Assembly (NCBI GenBank): GCA_002839435.1
Contig: PGYA01000014.1
Coordinates: forward strand, 1 to 64,000
Direction of reading: 5' to 3'
DNA length: 64,000 nucleotides
Source: Candidatus Riflebacteria bacterium HGW-Riflebacteria-2
GTDB lineage: Bacteria; Muiribacteriota; Ozemobacteria; Ozemobacterales; Ozemobacteraceae
Each line of letters opens with the position of its first letter. The stretch's first letter is position 1. Below, piece after piece: positions 50,502 through 59,600 of this stretch. The notes beneath the pieces are model-generated. The model worked only from the letters and a program-made list of their open reading frames with translations, had not been told where the DNA came from and did no database searches. Both the position numbers and the translations under genes were made by a program.

Positions 50502-51104
50502 ATGAAACGAATAGACATATCGCAACTGTTAGCTGATCAGACTCTTTTAGAGCAGCTGTACAGCGATCTCGACGCCGGTGCGGTCGCGATAATACCGACC
50601 GACACTTTGTACGGCTTCGCGGTCGCGGCACATCTGCCGGATGCCGTGGCGCGAATATACGCGATCAAGAATCGCGATGCCCGCAAGCCGCTGATCTTGT
50701 TTTTGAACGCAATTGAACAGCTCGCGCATAACGGGTTCGACGTTTCGTCTGGCTTGCTGGAGACTTTGCAGAAGCACTGGCCCGGCGCGCTGACGGCAAT
50801 TTTACATAAGCCTGAAAATCAGCATTTCTGCGCATTCTCTTTTGCAAAACTCGGGGTACGTATCCCGGCACACGCACAACTGCAGCAACTTCTCGTCGGC
50901 TACCAGCACAAGCTGCTGACCACCAGCGCCAATCGCTCGGGCGAACCTTCAGACTGCGACCCCGACAAGCTGGCCGCCGAATTCGCCGGCGAAATCGACT
51001 GGCTCATCGACGGCGGCACGCTCAAACCCGCGCTGCCTTCGACCGTAGCCGACTTCACCGTAACCCCACCGCTGATACTCCGCCAGGGAGCAGTCAGAAT
51101 ATAG
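50502..51104 (+). CDS. L-threonylcarbamoyladenylate synthase (Sua5/YrdC/TsaC family)
   Basis: A 200-residue YrdC-fold protein that makes threonylcarbamoyl-AMP for tRNA t6A37. Motifs: VAIIPTDTLYGFAVAA, KNRDARKPLILFL, HWPGALTAIL, VRIPAHAQLQQLL, LTTSANRSGEPS and PSTVADFTVTPP. The length is that of TsaC without the Sua5 C-terminal domain. It starts 135 bases after prmC, across the REP-like element. It is followed by a convergent gene with a weak AT-rich palindrome (51158-51179) between, but no clear terminator. Confidence 0.92.
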   Translation: MKRIDISQLLADQTLLEQLYSDLDAGAVAIIPTDTLYGFAVAAHLPDAVARIYAIKNRDARKPLILFLNAIEQLAHNGFDVSSGLLETLQKHWPGALTAILHKPENQHFCAFSFAKLGVRIPAHAQLQQLLVGYQHKLLTTSANRSGEPSDCDPDKLAAEFAGEIDWLIDGGTLKPALPSTVADFTVTPPLILRQGAVRI

Positions 51105-51230
51105 TTCAGAGATTCTGTTAGATGAACGATGAATTTTATCGAACCGTCTGATGGCGAAGCTTTTGTATATATAAAAGCTGATTTATGATTGCTCAGTGAA
51201 GACGACTGGTTTGGCCGGTACAAATCTGTC

Positions 51231-52463
51231 TCACTCTTCATCATCCATTTTTTTCATTTCGATTTCATAGCAATGCGGGCACATGCCATGCGTAAATTCG
51301 GCATCAGAATGCTCGAGCAGATAGTCTTCAAGCTTGTCCCAGGCTCCTTCATCATTGCGAATCTTTTTGCAATATGAACAGATAGGGATTACCCCGCGCA
51401 GGTTCTTTATCTCGTCAATGGCCTGGTGAAGTTCTGCAATCAGCCTGGCTTTTTCAGTAATTTCTGACTTCAAATCTTGCGCGATGGCGGCATTGTGCAA
51501 TGCCAGACCGCATACTCCGGCAACAGAAAGCGCCAGGTTAAGGGAGTTGTCTAAATTAGCAGGAAACATTACCCGGTCGATTTTTAGCATGCCAAAAAAG
51601 CGTTCATGACTGTGCAGAGCCAACAAGAAGCCATCACCCGAGTCTGCCAGCATGAAACCATTCTTTTTTGCACTTTCCCAATGATCCTCGCAGATCGCGG
51701 TATGAGCTGTATCTGAAATGAATTCGAGCTTATCAGGTGCAAACAGCATTGAGAAGAGTTCTTTAATGGTCGCAACCGGATCTTGTTCTATCTCCAGGCA
51801 TGCCAGTCTGCCAAGAAAATCCATAGCCATCGCATAGTCCGCAACGCGCTTCTGCGAGAGAGCCAGGTGAGCCTGTAGCCTATTCGCGTGCCATTTTTCA
51901 ATTGTGTTGCCCAGCATCATCTGCAAAAAATCTAGACCCACCGGAATTTGATGATATGGTCTGGCGACAAACTCTGAGAACTCCTTGAGCTGTTGGTAGC
52001 TGTCGTCACTTATGCCGGTATCGAGCAATACCAGCTTCTTGACCGACTGCTCAAAAAAATCACGGGCCATTGCCCGGTCGAAACCCATCTCTTTTATCTT
52101 TTCGGGCCAGCATGCGAGCCATCCGGGCGTTAACAGATAAGCCCCTTCTTTCAACAGTTCATCAACCATGCTTTTGCTGCAGGTAAGATGAAAACACTGT
52201 TGCAGGTAGTTCACTTTGCAATGCTTTTCGCTTCCCGGAGTATTCATTAGTTCGCTGGCGCAACAACTGCCGAACAGTTGTACAGAAGAATTTTTCGCGC
52301 CTGCTTTGGCAAGTTCGTCAAATTCTGCCGGGGATATCGGTGGGCGCCCGCACCGGGCCGGGAAAACAAGCAGCTCGACATCGGCAAAATGTTTGTCTGA
52401 AAGCACGCGCCTGGCTTCTTCGCTGAAGTTTTTACATATCAGCAATTTTAAAGTGCTGGTCAT
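51231..52463 (-). CDS. DUF1638 / GAF / CxxC zinc-ribbon protein
   Basis: A 410-residue protein. Residues 1-170 look like DUF1638 (LLICKNFSEEARRVL, FGSCCASEL, CSKSMVDELLKEGAYLLTPGWLACWPEKIKEMGF), a Cys-rich domain often encoded near corrinoid methyltransferases. About 200-320 are a GAF-like sensor. The tail is the recurrent CxxC-x29-CxxC motif (C362, C365, C395, C398: PICSYCKKIRNDEGAWDKLEDYL, HGMCPHCYE) that often ends GAF/PAS kinases. There is no kinase domain. Its ATG overlaps the methyltransferase stop (ATGA). It is probably a redox- or cofactor-responsive regulator of corrinoid methyl transfer; the mechanism is inferred. Confidence 0.82.
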   Translation of the reverse strand: MTSTLKLLICKNFSEEARRVLSDKHFADVELLVFPARCGRPPISPAEFDELAKAGAKNSSVQLFGSCCASELMNTPGSEKHCKVNYLQQCFHLTCSKSMVDELLKEGAYLLTPGWLACWPEKIKEMGFDRAMARDFFEQSVKKLVLLDTGISDDSYQQLKEFSEFVARPYHQIPVGLDFLQMMLGNTIEKWHANRLQAHLALSQKRVADYAMAMDFLGRLACLEIEQDPVATIKELFSMLFAPDKLEFISDTAHTAICEDHWESAKKNGFMLADSGDGFLLALHSHERFFGMLKIDRVMFPANLDNSLNLALSVAGVCGLALHNAAIAQDLKSEITEKARLIAELHQAIDEIKNLRGVIPICSYCKKIRNDEGAWDKLEDYLLEHSDAEFTHGMCPHCYEIEMKKMDDEE

Positions 52464-53500
52464 TTCTTGCTATACCAGCCCCATTTATGAACGGCTTGCG
52501 AAATAGCCATCAGCACATCATCAGGAACCTGCCAGGGTATTTCACCGTGGTTATCGGAAAGAATAAAACCGCCACCGGCTGCGGCCTGCTGTATGGCGCT
52601 TTTTACCTCGTTCTCAGTTTGTTCTGGCGTCCATCTTCGCATCTCAATACCGTTAAGATTTCCGAGAACAGTCGTCTTGCTACGACAGGCTGCTTTGACT
52701 GCCAACAGGTCTTCGTTGCAGCTGACACCTACCGCCGCGGTGCCGGTATTGGCAATGTCTGCGACTACCGGCAGGCCGTTTCCTGATGCCAGATGCGTGG
52801 CAGTCGGCCCATTGATGCGGGCAAGAGTACGTTTCGCAACTTCGTAGCCGGTCTTGAGATACAGATCGCGAGGTGTGATAGTAGATGAAGAAACCGGGTC
52901 AAAATAGCAGATTGCGGTGGCACCGGCCTCGAGTTGCGCGTTGGCCCAGTTCACACAAAATTCTTCGTTAACGGCCATCAGCCTCTCAAACAAGATCGGC
53001 TCAGCAAACATTAAATCAAAGTATTGCGAAAACCCCATCTGCATAACCGGCAACGAAAATGGCGACATGACTACTCCGATGATTGGAGCTTCGTCCTTAA
53101 TCATTTTTTTCATAATCCTGGTTGCCTCAAGAACTTTAACCAGGCAGGGTGACTGCTTAATATCGGGCACCCGGAGTGTCTTAATGTCGGCAAATGAGCC
53201 AATGATTGGTTCTCCGGAGTTTGGCGGCCCATCTTCAGAATAAATTACGCTGCCGCCCCAGGCTTCTACTTCTACTGGCGCATAAAAGAAACTGTAAAGG
53301 CAGTCGTGTCCATACTTTTTCCGCATCCTGATCTGGCCTTCGGCAACATTCTCAGCTTTTGAGAAATATTCACGGATCGTCATATTCAGCTCTTTAGCGC
53401 CATGCATGGTCAGAAGAAGGAAAAATGGAACCCGGTCAGGCTCTTTATGGCCCAGGGTTGTCAGGACACGCTGCAATGAAGTCATTGTTTCCATGCTCAT
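52460..53500 (-). CDS. Uroporphyrinogen decarboxylase/MtaA-family protein
   Basis: A 346-residue URO-D-fold protein of the corrinoid:thiol methyltransferase group (MtaA, MtbA, CmuA). It has the family start MTSLQRVLTTLGHKEPDRVPFFL and barrel motifs VVMSPFSLPVMQMGF and TAICYFDP. In methylcobamide:CoM methyltransferases zinc is held by HxC and a later Cys; here these positions read HLA (His236, Ala238) and DNHGEIP (316-322), so both Cys are missing and a His may substitute. The corrinoid protein gene overlaps at the ATG (ATGA) and GGAGGAG precedes it. It should work on that corrinoid. The acceptor or donor is unknown. Confidence 0.85.
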   Translation of the reverse strand: MSMETMTSLQRVLTTLGHKEPDRVPFFLLLTMHGAKELNMTIREYFSKAENVAEGQIRMRKKYGHDCLYSFFYAPVEVEAWGGSVIYSEDGPPNSGEPIIGSFADIKTLRVPDIKQSPCLVKVLEATRIMKKMIKDEAPIIGVVMSPFSLPVMQMGFSQYFDLMFAEPILFERLMAVNEEFCVNWANAQLEAGATAICYFDPVSSSTITPRDLYLKTGYEVAKRTLARINGPTATHLASGNGLPVVADIANTGTAAVGVSCNEDLLAVKAACRSKTTVLGNLNGIEMRRWTPEQTENEVKSAIQQAAAGGGFILSDNHGEIPWQVPDDVLMAISQAVHKWGWYSKK

Positions 53501-54150
53501 GCCATCTCCTCCATAATGCGGTGAATGACTTTGAGGGCGTCTGCGATGTTGGCTCCTGTGGCATCGGCGCCGACTTCCTGCCAGAGTTGCTGGTCGAAAC
53601 GGAAAGGAGCGCCACCAACCACGATTTTTGCCTTGCACTTCTGCTGTTTCAGACGCTCAACTACCTGCTTGACATGCAGGGCAGATGGCAGCATCAGAAC
53701 AGAAATCAGCACAATTCGAAGCTTGTGCTCAATTGTCTGGCGGACAAGTTCGTCTACGCCAACTCTTCCCAGGTCGAGAAGTTCATAGCCACTCGCCCGG
53801 AGAGATGAATATATAATAGTCTTTCCCAGGGAATGATAATCGTTGAGAGCGGCTATTGCCATGGCGGGCTGACTTGTTCTATTCGGACTCGCCGGCGGCA
53901 ATATGGTGTCTACAAGACGCTCACAGATGCGACCGCTCATGTACACCTGAGATAAGGCAATGAGCCCTTTGTCCCAGTCATCACCGATCTTTTCCAATGC
54001 CGGCATTACTACCTGCTCGACAAAAACGATGGGCTCGACCGCTTCGCATGCCTGCGTCAAAATCTTTGTGGCAGCTCTTTGATCCATGTCGAGAAGGGCT
54101 TTTTCAAAATCCTGCGACAGCAAGTTATTCATTCCAACCCGGCCTTTCAT
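53497..54150 (-). CDS. Methyltransferase-type corrinoid protein
   Basis: A 217-residue MtbC/MtaC-like corrinoid carrier. The four-helix cap (about 10-90) lacks the W-x9-EH pattern (it has W59 but VY in place of EH). The Rossmann B12 domain has the full D-x-H-x2-G motif (D104, H106, G109: DYHSLG), S-x-L (S150, L152) and GG (179-180), so a base-off, His-on cobamide is expected. It shuttles methyl groups between two methyltransferases. Only one candidate partner (the URO-D protein, translationally coupled) is seen; a substrate methyltransferase such as MttB is absent. The start (ATG 54150 or 54132) is uncertain. Confidence 0.92.
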   Translation of the reverse strand: MKGRVGMNNLLSQDFEKALLDMDQRAATKILTQACEAVEPIVFVEQVVMPALEKIGDDWDKGLIALSQVYMSGRICERLVDTILPPASPNRTSQPAMAIAALNDYHSLGKTIIYSSLRASGYELLDLGRVGVDELVRQTIEHKLRIVLISVLMLPSALHVKQVVERLKQQKCKAKIVVGGAPFRFDQQLWQEVGADATGANIADALKVIHRIMEEMA

Positions 54151-54243
54151 CTGCGAAGAACCTTTAAAAGAGGCTCACAGAGTATCATGACATAATATTG
54201 CGTGGTCAGAAAAATCACGTAATCAGCAGTATCAGTGTAGTTG

Positions 54244-54272
54244 ATCATACCAGTATACGTGTGCTTAGTCAA
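54244..54272 (-). promoter_or_regulatory. Promoter of the corrinoid/URO-D/DUF1638 operon
   Basis: TTGACT (-35, 54272-54267), exactly 17 bp, then TATGAT (-10, 54249-54244) on the minus strand, giving a leader of about 85 bases before the ATG at 54150. It sits just after the stop of the SpoIIE phosphatase (54282), so these three genes can be expressed separately from the sensors upstream. Confidence 0.65.
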
Positions 54273-54281
54273 TTTATGGGG

Positions 54282-55466
54282 TCACGTCACCAAAGGTATT
54301 TCGAAGCCGACCAGGGTAAGGTCATCTTGAGCGGCAAGGGGCGCGCCGAAGGTGTCGTTTTGGGTCGTTACCGCATCAACTGAGTGTTGTAAAGCTTCCT
54401 GCTTTTTGCTTTCCAGAGTTGCCAGCAGTTCTTCCTCGCCAAAAAACGCTCCTGCCGGGTTTCTGCGTTCAGTGATGCCGTCAGAATAAAGGTAAACCCG
54501 GTCGCCAGGCTGTAGTTCCAGCGTCTGCACATCGACCAGTTCTGCCTGGTCGAGTCCGATAAAAGGGCCACCGCCTTTAAGCAGCCTCGAAGGCTGTTCG
54601 CGCCTGACCAATATTGGATCAGGGTGTCCGGCGTTGACCCAGGTCATGCGGCGATATTCCGGGTCTATTTCGAGATAAACCATACTGAAGTAAAGATTGA
54701 ATCTTTCGATCGGGAATTCCTGCTCAAGCTTTGCCAGCAATAGTGGCATGTCTGATTTGGTGTCAGGGTCGGCATCGCAGGAAGTGATTATCTGCTGAAT
54801 ACTTTGCGTCGCAGCAATACCCATCATGGCGGAAGCCAGTCCGTGCCCGGAAACATCGAGTATGTACACAGCGACCCGGCCGTCTTTGCGTATGAAGATA
54901 TTGAAATAGTCGCCGCTGATGCTCTCGCAGGGTCTGAATAACCATGCCGCCTGTATATCGGCAAAGCGATTGCCTTCTGGAAGAAAACGATTCTGCAACC
55001 ATGAAGCCGCGTTGAGACCCTGTTGTAGCTCAATGTTCTGCTTTCTGATTCTGGCCAGAAGACTCTGAATCTGGCCGGCAAAACCGCTGACTTCGTTAAG
55101 CCCGGTCGTGCTGCGGTCGCCGATGACTTCGCCCCAGCCGATGAAATTTTCTCCGTCAGCAACAGAAAACAGTCGGCAGGGGCGGTTGCTCATGGCCAGT
55201 CTGACAAGCAGTGGCGAAACGCCGCTGTAACCGGTCAGATCAGCCATGCACAGGCTGTTTTCCTGTGCCACTGCAGCAAGAAAAATCTCTTCAAACTTCC
55301 TACCGACCGGCCCGTCCGGTTCCCCGATAATTTTGCGCAGGCTGTCGCTGCAGGCCAGAATCGAGCCGTCCGGCGCAAGTCTTAACAGAAAAACACGCTC
55401 AGAAAGATCGAGAAGTTTCTGCAGACCGTCAGGTATAATCCCGCTAAAATCGTGCGGTTCAGCCAA
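54282..55466 (-). CDS. PAS-SpoIIE (PP2C-type) serine phosphatase
   Basis: A 394-residue RsbU/SpoIIE-class phosphatase. An N-terminal PAS-like domain (about 15-130: LSERVFLLRLAPDGSILACSDSLRKII) is joined by a coiled coil to the catalytic domain. The metal-binding motifs are SISGDYFNIF, LDVSGHGLASAMMGIAAT, WVNAGHPDPIL, YLYSDGITERRN and QDDLTLVGFEI, all intact. The start is TTG with AGGAGGTG 5-6 bases upstream. It overlaps the B12 sensor gene by 8 bases, so the two are coupled. Such phosphatases dephosphorylate anti-sigma antagonist (STAS) proteins or make a general stress signal; no STAS or anti-sigma gene is in the window. Confidence 0.95.
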   Translation of the reverse strand: MAEPHDFSGIIPDGLQKLLDLSERVFLLRLAPDGSILACSDSLRKIIGEPDGPVGRKFEEIFLAAVAQENSLCMADLTGYSGVSPLLVRLAMSNRPCRLFSVADGENFIGWGEVIGDRSTTGLNEVSGFAGQIQSLLARIRKQNIELQQGLNAASWLQNRFLPEGNRFADIQAAWLFRPCESISGDYFNIFIRKDGRVAVYILDVSGHGLASAMMGIAATQSIQQIITSCDADPDTKSDMPLLLAKLEQEFPIERFNLYFSMVYLEIDPEYRRMTWVNAGHPDPILVRREQPSRLLKGGGPFIGLDQAELVDVQTLELQPGDRVYLYSDGITERRNPAGAFFGEEELLATLESKKQEALQHSVDAVTTQNDTFGAPLAAQDDLTLVGFEIPLVT

Positions 55467-56553
55467 CCGCCCACCTCCTGGCTTGTTTTATGGCTTCTTC
55501 GAGGTCGCTGACGATCAAGGCGCCAGGCAGGCAGGCAGCTGCTTCAGCAAACATCGAAAAAACCAGGCCGCCAACAAGAATGTTGATCTGTTTGAGCTCG
55601 GCGTCGCTCTTAAAAGTGTCAATAATGCGCTTGACATGATGCAGGTGATATGGCATTGCCAGCGAGATTCCGATAAAGCGGGGCTTAACGCGGCGTGTCA
55701 TGTGTGTCAGGTCTGACAGGGGCATGTTGGCGCCGAGATAGATGACTTCCCAGCCGTCGCTTTCAAAGGCGTGCGCCGTCATGCGGGCGCCAAGGTCGTG
55801 CTGTTCGTTGGTTGCAGCCGTGATAATGGCACGGCCACGTTTGCCTGAACCCGCGACCGATCTTGTCTGCAAATTAGCTACAACTGTCTGGGCAAGCGAA
55901 GTCGCGAGGTGTTCATCGGCTACCGTCAACTCACCACGCGCCCACCTGGCGCCGACTTCATACATGGCAGGCCGCATGGTGTCACTATAAAACCGGCGCA
56001 GACTCTCGCCCGGATTGAGGTTTTTCTCGCCCTGCTCGATGCTGTCTGGCAAATCCTGCTGCAACAGTCCATTCAAAAATTTTTCAGCGTCTGCTGTCAT
56101 GTTCGCGCCATTCTTAGCAACCAGATTCCTGGTCAGTTCCATTAAATTCTCGTGTCTGGCCAGCATCCAGTCGTATACCGGAATAATCTCGGCAGCAGCG
56201 GCTGGCGGCAATTCCTTTTCTATTGCCTGCTTCCAGGCAGCCAGGGCGATGGGAAAATAGCTGAGCGAAAATCCATGCTGGTTGTAGGTTCTATAAACCC
56301 AGGGTATTACTGAGGCGAGAAGACGGAAAGCGCTAAGATGCAGAACTGTTGTCAGAAACAGAGCATGATTTCGATGGTTGTCCTGCATCAGTTCTATCGC
56401 ATCTGTGCTGCCGATGATTTCTGCCAGGTCGGGTCGCGTGAGCAGCGACTGGTTGACTCTCTCTGCCAGAAGCCCTTTGCGGGCATCGTATGCCTCTGCG
56501 GCGGTTCTTGATATCTTCGCCAGGCAGTCAGTCGTTGCCAGAAATTTTTCCAT
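55459..56553 (-). CDS. CarH-like B12-binding (putative light) sensor protein without MerR domain
   Basis: A 364-residue protein. Residues 1-165 are an unassigned helical N-terminus. About 170-235 are a four-helix cap containing W204-x9-E214-H215 (ARWARGELTVADEH), the W-x9-EH motif of CarH-type adenosylcobalamin photoreceptors. About 240-360 are the B12 Rossmann domain with E250-x-H252-x2-G255 (NEQHDLGA), IYLGANMP and LVGGL. The spacing of W to ligand His (48) is close to that known for CarH (46). There is no MerR HTH, so output must be by protein contact, probably with the overlapping SpoIIE phosphatase. AGGAG is 7 bases before the ATG. Light sensing is inferred from the motif. Confidence 0.9.
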   Translation of the reverse strand: MEKFLATTDCLAKISRTAAEAYDARKGLLAERVNQSLLTRPDLAEIIGSTDAIELMQDNHRNHALFLTTVLHLSAFRLLASVIPWVYRTYNQHGFSLSYFPIALAAWKQAIEKELPPAAAAEIIPVYDWMLARHENLMELTRNLVAKNGANMTADAEKFLNGLLQQDLPDSIEQGEKNLNPGESLRRFYSDTMRPAMYEVGARWARGELTVADEHLATSLAQTVVANLQTRSVAGSGKRGRAIITAATNEQHDLGARMTAHAFESDGWEVIYLGANMPLSDLTHMTRRVKPRFIGISLAMPYHLHHVKRIIDTFKSDAELKQINILVGGLVFSMFAEAAACLPGALIVSDLEEAIKQARRWAVG

Positions 56554-56622
56554 ATATCTCTCCTGCAGGGGTTTTCCGAGTTGCTCTATAGGGGGCTTTC
56601 TAAATTATCCGGTCAGTGAAAT

Positions 56623-59600
56623 TTACTGTTCTGTGTCGCCATTATGAATTACATGATATACCTTTCGCGCGAGATCGGCGATAAGAAATGGCTTCTGAAT
56701 AAAGTGAACGCCGTCTTCAAGAATGCCCTCGGGAGCGATTATATCAGCGGTATAACCCGACATGAACAGAACCTTGATTCCGGGGTGGAGCACTAAAATT
56801 TGTTTTGCCAGTTCCGCGCCACTCATTTCCGGCATGATGACGTCTGTCAGTAGAAGGCCGATTGTCTCGCCCTGTTCTTTGGCCAGTCTGAGACCTTCGC
56901 CGGGAGTGTGTGCCGCAAGAATTCGGTAATTGAGCTTTTCCAGCATTGTTTGACTCATCTTGAGAAGCGGCAGTTCGTCTTCGACAATTAGAATAGTCTC
57001 ATTGTTACCAAGCGGAATCGTCAGTGTCGGTTCGGCTTCTGAATTACCTTCACTATTGTTATCGCAAGGCAGGTAAATGTCAAAATTCGAGCCTTTGCCC
57101 GGAGTGCTGGTAACTTCGATAAAGCCATGGTTCTGTTGCGTGATACCATATACGGTCGCCAGGCCGAGGCCGGTGCCCAAGCCAGCCGCTTTTGTGGTAA
57201 AAAATGGCTCGAAAAGCTTACTCATTGTCTCCTTATCCATACCGCCGCCGTTGTCTTTTACTGAAAGCCTGATAAATGTACCAGGCATGAAGTTTGGTTT
57301 TGCGGCGCAGACAGCATCATCTATGGTTTCCAGACTGGTTTTTATGACAATCTCGCCGACATTATTGATTGCGTCGCGCGCGTTTACACACAGGTTTGCC
57401 AGTATCTGGTCGATCTGCGACGGATCCATGTTTACCATACAGCTGTATTTGGCCGGCTTCCAGATTAGTTCGATATTTTCGCCGATCAGCCGCCGCAGCA
57501 TTTTCAACATTCCCTCAACGGTCGCATTCAGGTCGAGAGTTTGCGGTGAAATCGTCTGTCTGCTGGCAAAGGCCAGCAGCTGGCGGGTGATATCACGAGA
57601 GCGGCCGGCGGCCTTGAGAATCTCTTCAAGGTATGAGTGAAGTGGGTTGTCCCGGGTAACTTTATCCATGCCCATTTCGGCAAAACCGATAATGACACCC
57701 AGCATATTGTTGAAGTCATGTGCCACGCCGCCGGCCAGTCGGCCAACCGATTCAATTTTCTGGGCCTGAATGAACTGTCTGGTTAATCTGACCCGTTCGC
57801 TTATGTCGAGAGCTATTTCTATGGCACCGATTATTTTACCATCGGCATTGCGCACCGGCGTAGAGCGAACATCCCAGTGCTGTCGACTGGAATCGTCGTC
57901 GCCCGAGCCGCTGATAATTTCTCCCTGGCCCTTTTCGCCGGTTTTAAAAGTTATGCTGCTGGGGCAATTTTTGCATGGTTCATTCAGCCCCCAAGCTTCG
58001 TAGCATTTTTTGCCGTTGATTGCTTCGGCAGACTTTCCGGTGACTTCTTCGAGAGCTTTGTTGTGCCAGATAACATTAAATTCTGTATCATGAAACAGGG
58101 TCAGCATGGGAGCGTTTTTCAGCAGCTCCTCCTGAAAGCGGATCTGCTCTTTACTTGTTTTCAGCGATTCTTCAGCCTGTTTGCGCTTATTGATATCGCG
58201 ACCGACTCCGATGATTGCGCTGATTTTGCCGTGCTCATCCAGTATTGCCGTGTCGAGCCAGGCCAGCCACAACCAGCCTCCAGCTGTCATGGCGCGCTGC
58301 TCCATATAAGCAGTATGTGGCGGCGTGTTGAGTGCTTGCATGGCTTCAGCTGTTGCAGCCTGGTCATCTTCGTGAACCAGGGGCATGAATTGCTGCCCGA
58401 GCAGTTCTTCTTCGGTTTTGCCGAACAGGCGGCAATAGGATGGGCTGGCGAAGAGAAAGCGGCCCGCCGGATCGACCTTTACCACCAAATCGGTCTGGTT
58501 CTCAACGATCAGCCGGTATTTTTCTTCGCTTTGGCGTAGTCTGCTTTCAATTTTTTTGCGATAGCTGATGTCCTGAAAGGAGCCTTCAACCTTGATTATC
58601 TGGCCGGTTTCGTCGCGAACCGCCTGCCCGGTCGTTCTTACCCAAATCCTCTTTCCATTGCCGGTAAGTATTTCGTGTTCTTCGTCGTATGGTATGCCTT
58701 TGTCGGCGCAATCTTTGAAAACCTTTGTAATAACGCCGTGACACTCGGGGGTATAAAAGTTGATAGCCTCTTCTATGGTCGGCGAAAATCCCGCCGGCAT
58801 CTCATGAATGGCAGCAACTTCTTCTGACCAGGTACATATGTTGGTTGCCAGATCTACGCTCCAGCCGCCAAAGTGCGCTACCCGGCCGGCAGTGTCGAGC
58901 AGCGCTTTGTTCGCTCTCAGTGTGTTCTCTGCCCGGATGCGTTCGGTAATGTCCACGCCAAGGCATGTTACATCCATGATTTCACCATTCGCGTTTTTGG
59001 TGGCAACGTTCGACCAGCATATGCTAAGCCGGTTCCCGTCGCGCTTAAGAATTTCGTTCTCATGAGTGGAATGGCCAAAAGCATTTTCTTTACTTATACT
59101 TGCCAGAAATACATTGCGAATTTCAGCGCGAATCTCTGCCGGGATGAACATCTCGAACCAGTCCATGCCAATTACTTCTTTTCTCGACCAGCCGGTCAAA
59201 TTAAGAAAGTGCTTGTTGGCAAAGGTTATCTGACCCTGAGGGTCAATGCTTATCCCGATCTGCGGAGTATTGACCAGAATGTTGCGCCACTTTCTTTCGC
59301 TTTCCTGCAGCGCAATAGTGCGTTTATAGATGAGGTCTTCGAGGTTCTGCTTTTCGTTGCACAGTGCATCTTCAGCCTGTTTGATACGCAAGGCAACCTT
59401 GATCTGGCAAATCAACTCGCCGGGATCTACCGGACTTGCCAGGAGAGAGTTGGCGCCAGCTGCAAGACCTCTGATGCAGGTATCTGTGCCGGTTTTGCCG
59501 TCAGTAACCAGAATTACCGGTATATGACTGGTTGCATTGTCACTTCTAAGACTCTGGCAGCAATCAAGACCGTCCATGTCTGGTATGCTCATCCCGAGCA

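Noticed and set aside
51158..51179. AT-rich palindrome between the tsaC-like and DUF1638 genes as a terminator
   Set aside because: The stem is 7 AT-rich pairs and no T-run follows on either strand; termination by it is doubtful.
54151..54281. Cobalamin riboswitch before the corrinoid gene
   Set aside because: The leader is under 90 bases after the promoter and lacks the B12-box sequence; I see no riboswitch anywhere near the B12 genes.
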